Assembly (NCBI GenBank): GCA_902384675.1
Contig: CABMCT010000011.1
Location: forward strand, 1-35,194
Source of the DNA: an uncultured archaeon
GTDB lineage: Archaea; EX4484-52; LFW-46
DNA: 35,194 nucleotides
Reading direction: 5' to 3'
The translations under genes and the position numbers were made by a program. Every line of letters starts with the position of its first letter. Position 1 is the first letter of the stretch. This document shows positions 9,741 to 16,710 of the stretch, one piece after another. Below the pieces are notes generated by a model. That model ran no database searches, had not been told where the DNA came from, and was given only the letters and a program-made list of their open reading frames with translations.

Positions 9741-9934
9741 TGGCGCGCCTCACGCTGTTTTTTAAGCCCGAAAACCCGTATATCCGTCATATCACGCCAA
9801 AAAACGTGATTTCCAGTGAAGTACACCCCCTGACTTCTTCTGGAGATGGAAATTTTGCGATTTTCAAGAGCAGCAGAACAAATATGAAGGAAATCGGGTG
9901 TTGGGAGGGGGTTCACGTGGAAAGGCATGAATGA
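9740..9934 (+). CDS. Possible short hypothetical ORF (64 aa)
   Basis: ATG overlaps the stop of the preceding micro-ORF (TAATG); no homology recognised. Confidence 0.25.
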   Translation: MARLTLFFKPENPYIRHITPKNVISSEVHPLTSSGDGNFAIFKSSRTNMKEIGCWEGVHVERHE

Positions 9935-10026
9935 CATACAAAAGCTCATTGGCAGGTAATATCTGAAAAACCACTGCTTCTGAAGAATTTTAAATAAGAT
10001 AAGTAACCACTTATAAATGACAAACT

Positions 10027-10674
10027 ATGGAAAGATTAATAAATACCCGAAGCCAAAATAGGGATATGGTTGATTTATTCATTTACGATGGAAGTCCAGT
10101 CGCTAGAGACGAGTCTTTAAATAGCATTCAAAAGGACGAAATGCTCCAGAACATATTTTGTAAGGTAATAAGCTCATTAAAACCCAGCCTACCGCCAGAA
10201 CTATTGCTAAGAACCGTATTAGATCGTAAGGGGGACAATTTCGGAGGGATAGAGACATTCTTGACAAGCTGTACAAATAACGGCCACGACCGCACAAGCG
10301 ACTCAGATTGGGGAATTATGACCGACGAGATGAAACGAGAGCTTCCTCGAAGAGGCTATACCGGTAAGGACGTCATCTGGGCTAGGCAGGGAATAACTGA
10401 TGAGAATCCTAAACCGTACAACTGGTATGCTGCGTATGGTATGAATGTCGGCGTGCTTATCATTGATAAAGGCGCCTATAAAGAGGAGTTCGACCAGATT
10501 TATGGACAAAAAGATGTTAATACGCGAAAGAATGGCTTACTGGGAATCCTTCTTTTTGATATGGATAAAGAGCAAATCGAACCAAGAGATAATCTGCATA
10601 TATTGTTAGGTGATGTCAAATATGCAGTGGATGAAATCCATCAGGCAGGATATTTTATCAAAAAACGCATATGA
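10027..10674 (+). CDS. Hypothetical protein (215 aa)
   Basis: Complete ORF; TATA-like cTTATAAAt about 17 nt upstream of the ATG, consistent with a leaderless or short-leader transcript. Confidence 0.65.
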   Translation: MERLINTRSQNRDMVDLFIYDGSPVARDESLNSIQKDEMLQNIFCKVISSLKPSLPPELLLRTVLDRKGDNFGGIETFLTSCTNNGHDRTSDSDWGIMTDEMKRELPRRGYTGKDVIWARQGITDENPKPYNWYAAYGMNVGVLIIDKGAYKEEFDQIYGQKDVNTRKNGLLGILLFDMDKEQIEPRDNLHILLGDVKYAVDEIHQAGYFIKKRI

Positions 10675-10683
10675 TATTATGAA

Positions 10684-13600
10684 CTACTTCGCCTCAAACT
10701 TACCCAACCCCAGCTGCCTTGCCTTTTTCCCGAACAGGCTGTCGACGTCTTTTTCAAGAAGCGAGAACTGCTGGAAGAGATACGGCGATATCTTGTATTT
10801 CTCGATAATGTGCTTTGTAGGCTCGATGTACTTGCGTATAGCGCCTTCTGATACCGAAAGCATGAGCTTTCCGCCGCAATAGCACTTACCTATAAGCGGC
10901 ACCCTGCGGTATTTCGCATTGCACTGGCTGCAGCGCACCTTCTGCTCTGAAAACGTGCGCAGGTTCCCTTTTATATCCCGCAAAAAGTGCTTTGAAATCA
11001 CTGCTTCTGCAACAGAGTCCTTATTCACGGCAACTATTTTCTCGGCCAAGGACAGCTGTGCGCTGACTTTATCTTTCATGCTGCCGAGTTCGACATACTT
11101 GGTCCTGATGGGCGCATCATTGACGCTGGTGGTATCATGAGTGAACTTTATGTGAAATACTTCGGGAGTCTTAATCACATCCGCAACAAGGCGCGGTTTT
11201 TTAGTAAGCTCGGATATCGTCTTATAGCCCATTGTTGCTTCGTAAAATTCAAGAGGATATGAAGAGGAAACATCAACCTTCCATGCCTCATCGTCCACTT
11301 CCTCAGGGTTTAGCTTGCTTGTAAGAACAAGAGGTGCATCCATTGTCCTTCCGCCTCTTGTATCCGGCAGGAACTTGCGCGAGAAATTAAGCAGTGCATC
11401 CATTAAAAGCATTATAGAGTCTTCGTCACCGTCGCAGTTGCGCCTCTTTCCTGCGTGCCAGAACGGGTGCGCATAGCAGACCTTTGACGGGGTAAAGCCG
11501 ACAATTCTGCCTACGATTCCTGCGGATGTATGCGGAGCAAGCCCCACAACCAGCCGCCCCACAAGGTCCTCTTTTGAGTTTATATTATAATAGGGTTCTG
11601 TTCCGTAGACTTTGACAAGAAGGTCGTCTATGAATTTGCTGACATTAATCATATAATTGACAGAGGAGAACTCGTCGTTATCCGAAATGACTATATCCTG
11701 CACTTTAAGCTCAAGAACCTGGTTCTCGTTCGCAAGCGCGTTTCCAAGATAATCATTCTCATATCCTATGGACTTCAGGCGCTCTACAGACACATTCAGT
11801 TCTGAGGGCTTGAAATGCGTCATCGAAATGTCAGATGCGTCGTATCTTGTTGTGCCGTCTTTGTTCACATACAGCTCGTATTTTGTGCGCAGGACCCCTT
11901 TCTCAAGGCATTCTATGCTTCGCTCAGGGCCTGAAACTCCTCGCACGCCCTTGAATAACTTGGGACGCTCCACAATTGCTGCATTCTTGAATGCGCTGTC
12001 AAGAAGCTCTTTTAATTTGATTGTCCGCTTTCTGTATTTTTTGGTCGGCTGGTTGCAGTGCATTTTCGCGTCCACAAGCGCATTGCATGACTGGCAGACA
12101 TTCATGGCTTTGCCCCTGCTATTGCATTTTGGGCATAAAGGAAATATCGATTCGGTGCTGCATGAAGGACACCTGAACACAGGAAATTCCGCGGTCACCT
12201 TGTCGGCAGAATACGCCTCTATCAGGTTTCTCATTTTTCCTCCTTCTGTTCCGCAGGGGAAAAGTATTTGCGGCCTTCCTTTTAAGAGCCGCTTTTCAGC
12301 CTTCTCCGGCCTGCCCATTCTCATGCCTATTCTTGTCAGGCCCCGCTCGCGTATTTTTATGCCGGCAAGTTTTGTTATTGCAGACATTACAGTGGCTTCA
12401 GGCTCTATTGAGGAAATCAGGGCATTGACATTTTCAGGGTTCGGTTTTCCAAGCGAGTAAAATGCTCCAAGAGACTTTCCGGAGAGTGTGACCTTGTTGT
12501 CTTTTACAGTACACGGGACACAAAGGATTTCAAGAATCCGCAAAGCCCCGGATTTATTCAGGCCCCGCCGCTCCTCACCATCTGCATTATCGATAGTTCC
12601 TGTAGAAAACCATAAGATAAGTTCTTTTAGTTCGTCTACTGTTATATCGTGCCAGAAAAAGTTGTACTCCGGATGAAGCGGAATATCAAGTTCGCGCGAC
12701 ATTTTGAATGCCTCATCAAGTGTAGGGGGCTTGGAAATATAGTTATCAGGAGAATAAGTAGTAGTTTTGCCGTCAACTGCCTTTTTCAATTCCAGAAGCC
12801 ACCACTCCTCGCAATAAGCAGACGGCATAAGCATGTGGTTGTTTGATACAAATTCTCCGTAAGGAACAAGCACGTCGCCCATTGACAGAATCGAGACGAC
12901 ATTACTCTTGTTTTCGCGCACCTCTTTGTGGGTTTTCAATTCAAGAATACTGCCGCTACGCAATTTGACAACAGGCGGCTCTATTGTATCGCAGGGAGCG
13001 CATACAGTGGCTTTTCCCGGAAATTCTGTTGCAATCTGCGTTCCGACAGCAATAAATTCAGTAAGCCACATAGCGGCAGAATGTATTGAAGTGGCCGCAA
13101 GCCCCCCTGTTCTTGAGCGTCCATACCTTAAGCGAAACCCGCCGCGTTTTGAAGGATGCGAAAATATGGGCCTTCCTGCCAGGACTTTTGAAAGATACGT
13201 GTCTTTTGGAGTATATTTTGCCGCATTAGGATTATCCTTGAGCTCCACTTTTTTTGCCGCATGGATGCTGTTTTTCAGCTTCACGAAATCCGCAAGCCAA
13301 AACCAGTTTTTAAGGTCGTAATCGTCGGGATACTTCTTTACCCGCCCCAGGACCTTCTCTGCCTTAAGCGGTATGCCGTCAAGCAGAATCAGGCACATTC
13401 CCCCGCGGATTTTGTTTGTCTCAACACGCGGCAGGTCCTTGTAATTCGAGACTTCCAATTCCTCTGTAGGGTCTCCTGTAATCTCCACAGGCACGTTTTT
13501 TACAATCACGGTCATTTCTTCCTTTGTCGGATGATATTGCTTCGCTGCAACGCGATTATAATAATCCTCTACTTCCGCAAAATACCTGTTGACCTCAATT

Positions 13601-14154
13601 TCCGAGGGCTTATAAGCATCAAGCTTTAGCGCTTTTCTTATGAAGTCCGCTGCCAGGACAGAAATTGCAGACGCTGTTCCCCCTGCAGAGCGGATGGGCC
13701 CTGCATAGTAAACCGCCAGATAGTCTGTTCCGTCGTCGTTCTTCTTGATTTTCACTGCGGATATGCCTTCAAGAGGCGCTGTTACAACGCCAAGCGTAAG
13801 ATATGCCACAGCAGTGCGCAAGCCCACTTCTGCGAATTTTTCCCTGCTTCCAAAATCGCCATACTTTCCTATGGCAACATCGCGGCCGATAAGAAGCGCC
13901 ACACGCTCGTCGTTTTTGCCGTACTGCTCCTCAAGAACCCGGATTCCTTCCTTAAGCCCGGAGCCGAATAATGTCGGAAAAAACGTGGAAATAAGGCCTT
14001 CGACCCGCGCTGCAAGGTCCTCTGCAAGAAGAATTTCAACTGTTGTCTCCGGGTCCCTGCCCTTTTTGCGCGCAACGCCTGCAATAGAATATGCTTTTTC
14101 GACCTCTGCCTGTATTGAGTCAAAGTATTTTTGCGTTTCTGCATCGGTCTGCAT
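10684..14154 (-). CDS. polC: DNA polymerase D (family D) large subunit DP2
   Basis: 1156 aa; AVYYAGPIRSAGGTA, RRNCDGDEDSIMLLMDALLNFSRKFLPDTRGGRTMDAPLVLT, zinc-finger cysteines; no intein seen. Confidence 0.96.
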   Translation of the reverse strand: MQTDAETQKYFDSIQAEVEKAYSIAGVARKKGRDPETTVEILLAEDLAARVEGLISTFFPTLFGSGLKEGIRVLEEQYGKNDERVALLIGRDVAIGKYGDFGSREKFAEVGLRTAVAYLTLGVVTAPLEGISAVKIKKNDDGTDYLAVYYAGPIRSAGGTASAISVLAADFIRKALKLDAYKPSEIEVNRYFAEVEDYYNRVAAKQYHPTKEEMTVIVKNVPVEITGDPTEELEVSNYKDLPRVETNKIRGGMCLILLDGIPLKAEKVLGRVKKYPDDYDLKNWFWLADFVKLKNSIHAAKKVELKDNPNAAKYTPKDTYLSKVLAGRPIFSHPSKRGGFRLRYGRSRTGGLAATSIHSAAMWLTEFIAVGTQIATEFPGKATVCAPCDTIEPPVVKLRSGSILELKTHKEVRENKSNVVSILSMGDVLVPYGEFVSNNHMLMPSAYCEEWWLLELKKAVDGKTTTYSPDNYISKPPTLDEAFKMSRELDIPLHPEYNFFWHDITVDELKELILWFSTGTIDNADGEERRGLNKSGALRILEILCVPCTVKDNKVTLSGKSLGAFYSLGKPNPENVNALISSIEPEATVMSAITKLAGIKIRERGLTRIGMRMGRPEKAEKRLLKGRPQILFPCGTEGGKMRNLIEAYSADKVTAEFPVFRCPSCSTESIFPLCPKCNSRGKAMNVCQSCNALVDAKMHCNQPTKKYRKRTIKLKELLDSAFKNAAIVERPKLFKGVRGVSGPERSIECLEKGVLRTKYELYVNKDGTTRYDASDISMTHFKPSELNVSVERLKSIGYENDYLGNALANENQVLELKVQDIVISDNDEFSSVNYMINVSKFIDDLLVKVYGTEPYYNINSKEDLVGRLVVGLAPHTSAGIVGRIVGFTPSKVCYAHPFWHAGKRRNCDGDEDSIMLLMDALLNFSRKFLPDTRGGRTMDAPLVLTSKLNPEEVDDEAWKVDVSSSYPLEFYEATMGYKTISELTKKPRLVADVIKTPEVFHIKFTHDTTSVNDAPIRTKYVELGSMKDKVSAQLSLAEKIVAVNKDSVAEAVISKHFLRDIKGNLRTFSEQKVRCSQCNAKYRRVPLIGKCYCGGKLMLSVSEGAIRKYIEPTKHIIEKYKISPYLFQQFSLLEKDVDSLFGKKARQLGLGKFEAK

Positions 14155-14196
14155 GTGTGTATTTCGCAGAGGAGATTTTTAAAGAAAATTATTGAG

Positions 14197-14310
14197 AGCC
14201 CTGGGCGCGAAATCCCCGCGCGAATCATGTTTTAAATAATGAAACGCGCGATTTGAACGCACGACCTTTACCTTACCAAGGTAACGCTCCACCAGCTGAG
14301 CTACCAGGGC
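14197..14310 (-). tRNA. tRNA-Thr(GGU) interrupted in the T-arm at 59/60; exon1 14252-14310, insert 14211-14251 (41 nt), exon2 14197-14210
   Basis: Minus strand GCCCUGG-UA-GCUC-AGCUGGUG-GAGC-G-UUACC-UUGGUAA-GGUAA-AGGUC-GUGCG-UUCAAA|[41 nt]|U-CGCGC-CCAGGGC-U. Acceptor, D, anticodon and T stems pair when the insert is removed; 73-nt mature length. Confidence 0.88.
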
Positions 14311-14433
14311 ACAATGTAGTGAATTCAAAAACATATGACACTTATTCCCTATATGTTTTGAATTCCCGCATTTCCGAAATGCTCACGCATTTCCTCATTT
14401 CGGAAATAAGGAAATACGGATAGTATTTCCGAA

Positions 14434-14472
14434 ATAGTCAATCCAATGAATCGATTGTTGTAAATTGACTAT
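14434..14472. repeat. Hairpin ATAGTCAAT...ATTGACTAT
   Basis: 9-bp perfect inverted repeat with an inner CAAT/ATTG stem. Confidence 0.6.
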
Positions 14473-14610
14473 AGACATACGGGAAGAATCTTTTTATTGC
14501 TTTAAAATCGCAAGCATTCAGCATCAAAAACACGGTCCTTGCCAAGGCAGCACGAAAATAAAATATATATACTCAAGAGCCACATATAGTAATATTCAAT
14601 CGGTGATATT

Positions 14611-15141
14611 CTGCCAAAAAAAGACGATGTTGAAATCAAGGATGATGAAGATTTTGAAATGGTGCCTGTAACCCCTATAAGGCGCCTTGAAAAAAGAATG
14701 GAAGCAATGGAAATGACCAAGTCGGCGAACAACCTTGAGAAATTCATCGAAAAAGTCATGGACATGGTCGAGCTGAACCAGAAAATCATTGAGGATATAG
14801 TAAGATCAAATCAGGCAATGAGGGAGGATATGAGCATCCTGGTCGGAAAACTTGATACTTTACAGACAAAAGTCGGCGGTTTTGTGGAAATAATACAGAA
14901 CGCTGCAGAATCAGATGTTGCACAGACAGCTGCAGAAACCACAGGTGAGACAATAAAGCCGCTTATAGATCAGATTGAGTCAACAAGCAGGCAATCCCAG
15001 GAAATGAATACTCGCATGCTGCAAAGCCTTGAGAATATTGAAAAACTTCTAAGAAGGCCCCAGATACCTTCATCTGCAGTCTCGAGCCCTGCTGCGCGTG
15101 ATATACTGGCAAGACGCGGAATCGGACAGCCTCAGTCATAA
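14611..15141 (+). CDS. Coiled-coil protein; probable start at CTG 14611 or a nearby non-ATG codon, ATG alternative at 14659
   Basis: Frame open upstream of 14659: (M)PKKDDVEIKDDEDFEMVPVTPIRRLEKRMEAMEM...; heptad-rich; TATA-like AAATATATATA about 40 nt upstream. Confidence 0.7.
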   Translation: MPKKDDVEIKDDEDFEMVPVTPIRRLEKRMEAMEMTKSANNLEKFIEKVMDMVELNQKIIEDIVRSNQAMREDMSILVGKLDTLQTKVGGFVEIIQNAAESDVAQTAAETTGETIKPLIDQIESTSRQSQEMNTRMLQSLENIEKLLRRPQIPSSAVSSPAARDILARRGIGQPQS

Positions 15142-15174
15142 AAATCTTCTTGCACAGTATTCGGATTTTTAAGC

Positions 15175-15203
15175 CTTCCAACAGCGCCTTCGGCGGTTGG
15201 AAG
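15175..15203. repeat. Family Y palindrome, copy 1: CTTCCAAC-ag-CGCC-TTC-GGCG-GTTGGAAG
   Basis: Near-perfect inverted repeat between two co-directional genes. Confidence 0.7.
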
Positions 15204-15218
15204 TAAAGAGATGATTGA

Positions 15219-15449
15219 ATGAAGCAGAGCCATAAAAATACCGAGCTAATATTAATGGCATCGCTCATCACAGTAACTGCAATATCGTTTGCAATTCTTA
15301 TCGCCGGCATTCCTTCAACGCCGCAGGCAGCATTAACAAACCTGGGCATTCTTATGGTATTCGGGGGACTGCTTTTTGTCAGCATACTGCTTCTGCGCAT
15401 ACACGACAAGCTCTCTGAGGTGTCGGATATTATGAACGAAAGCAAATAA
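15219..15449 (+). CDS. Small membrane protein (76 aa, two predicted TM segments)
   Basis: Hydrophobic stretches LILMASLITVTAISFAILIAGI and LGILMVFGGLLFVSILLL; co-directional with the coiled-coil gene. Confidence 0.65.
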   Translation: MKQSHKNTELILMASLITVTAISFAILIAGIPSTPQAALTNLGILMVFGGLLFVSILLLRIHDKLSEVSDIMNESK

Positions 15450-15489
15450 AGGCGGTTTTATTAAGATTTATTAACTTAAAATCAGGAAT

Positions 15490-15692
15490 ATATTCAACCG
15501 CACATCTTTTGATTATCAAGGATATTGCGCGGTTGAATATTTCCAACCATTTCAAAGCTTCGCTTTGAAAGCTTGCCGTAAGGCATGATTGATAATCGTC
15601 TTCGGGTTGGAAAGCTTGGAAATCTTCGATTTCCATGAGATAGCGAATTCAAGCATTAATAGAGGATACCTATAAAAAGTTCTTGAATCCGC
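15490..15692 (+). repeat. Family X element, copy 1 (stem A 15490-15501/15529-15540; Y-type insert 15540-15613; stem E 15643-15653/15682-15692)
   Basis: ATATTCAACCGC/GCGGTTGAATAT 12-bp perfect stem, followed by GCGAATTCAAG/CTTGAATCCGC (10 of 11 paired); sequence words shared with copies at 24033 and 27709. Confidence 0.72.
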
Positions 15693-15843
15693 TATAATAT
15701 CAGTTGGCCAATGCAGGGGTAGCCAAGCGGTCAACGGCGGTGGACTCAAGCAACAACTCGATTGCATTGAGTTATGAGCCGGCAACGGCGATGAAATAAA
15801 GAAATCCACTCTCCTAGCGAGTTCGAGGGTTCAAATCCGGTTT

Positions 15844-15868
15844 CTTTCTCTTTTGGAAAAAGAGAAAG
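15844..15868. repeat. Hairpin inside tRNA-Leu insert 2: CTTTCTCTTTT-gga-AAAAGAGAAAG
   Basis: 11-bp perfect inverted repeat. Confidence 0.7.
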
Positions 15869-15876
15869 ACAAGTCA

Positions 15877-15894
15877 TTCCAACTGCGGTTGGAA
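15877..15894. repeat. Family Y palindrome inside tRNA-Leu insert 2: TTCCAAC-TGCG-GTTGGAA
   Basis: 7-bp perfect stem; GGTTGGAAAGCTT (15887-15899) is identical to 15605-15617. Confidence 0.7.
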
Positions 15895-15897
15895 AGC

Positions 15898-15918
15898 TTT
15901 TGAAGCAAAGCTTCAAAA
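15898..15918. repeat. Hairpin inside tRNA-Leu insert 2: TTTTGAAGC-AAA-GCTTCAAAA
   Basis: 9-bp perfect inverted repeat; CAAAGCTTC also occurs at 15553-15561. Confidence 0.7.
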
Positions 15919-16008
15919 TCCGGGTAGAAAGAGAAAACGAGTGGCCGCGCTTCGCGAGGTCACAAAACTACCTAACGCCGGTAAAAATCCCTTCCCCTGC
16001 ATGCTATT

Positions 16009-16530
16009 CTATTTGTTTATTTTCCCGAGCTCGTCCTTAAGGGAATTAAGCTCCGAGCGAAGGTCGATCAAATCGTCAGAAACCACGCCCGTGGAGAGAT
16101 CTATTTCAGGGGCGTGCAGGCCTTCCGGCGCAGCAAGTTTTGATTCTATTTCTTCTATATCCGCATCGATTTTATTAAGTGCCGATTCCATCCGTGATAT
16201 GGCCTCTGATTTTAATTTTTCTGCTTTTGCCAGAAGCGAAATAGTATCCGCTATTACTTTCATGTCTCCTTTTGACTCTGAAAGCTTTGCCCCGATTGCC
16301 GCATGCTCTTCGACTTTGACAAAGAGCTCGGTATCCAAAGACTGGGGCGCAGCGCTTTTTATTTCAGCCGATTTTTGTGGCTGCCTTGCAGAAGATATCA
16401 AAGAAGAGTTATTTGAAACCCCCTTCTTCATAAGGGAAACCGGCTCTTCAAAGGATTCGTCAGAATCAATATCCATACCCACAACTGCGCGCAGCTTATC
16501 GATTTCTGCGTCGGTGATTTTTTCTTCCAT
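16009..16530 (-). CDS. Hypothetical charged, coiled-coil-prone protein (173 aa)
   Basis: Complete ORF; heptad-like IDADIEEIESKLAA..., LRSELNSLKDELGK. Confidence 0.6.
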   Translation of the reverse strand: MEEKITDAEIDKLRAVVGMDIDSDESFEEPVSLMKKGVSNNSSLISSARQPQKSAEIKSAAPQSLDTELFVKVEEHAAIGAKLSESKGDMKVIADTISLLAKAEKLKSEAISRMESALNKIDADIEEIESKLAAPEGLHAPEIDLSTGVVSDDLIDLRSELNSLKDELGKINK

Positions 16531-16710
16531 AAGTTCCAGTATTAATATATATGCACTTTACTATATAATCTTTTACTCGCGTTGCTTAAATGAGAACTTT
16601 TTCGTGACAAATATCTAAGTTTTAAATCTTTGAATGATAAAGTTGTCATGAAACCGCTGCAATAGTTTTATGCTCCGCTCGTGCAAAAGCTGCACCATCG
16701 AAAGTTTTGC

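Larger units (their letters stand above)
15713..16001 (+). tRNA. tRNA-Leu(CAA) with two insertions: exon1 15713-15750, insert1 15751-15803 (53 nt, 37/38), exon2 15804-15835, insert2 15836-15987 (152 nt, 59/60), exon3 15988-16001
   Basis: GCAGGGG/CCCCUGC acceptor, GCC/GGC D-stem, GUGGA/UCCAC anticodon stem with loop CUCAAG|A, class II variable arm with CUC/GAG, T-stem GAGGG/CCCUU around UUCAAA|U, discriminator A; 84-nt mature RNA. Confidence 0.82.

Noticed and set aside
10684-14154. Inteins in PolD large subunit or PolB
   Set aside because: Both proteins have normal lengths and uninterrupted active-site motifs.
10919-14182. Multiple + strand ORFs opposite the PolD large subunit
   Set aside because: Antisense shadow ORFs of a strongly supported gene; low-complexity translations.
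14210-14251. Trans-spliced or permuted tRNA halves instead of an intron in tRNA-Thr
   Set aside because: Both exons are in normal order on one strand with a short insert between them; an intron is the simpler reading.
15490-15692. CRISPR array or transposon end
   Set aside because: No regular spacing, no spacers, no transposase ORF; copies are isolated intergenic palindromes.
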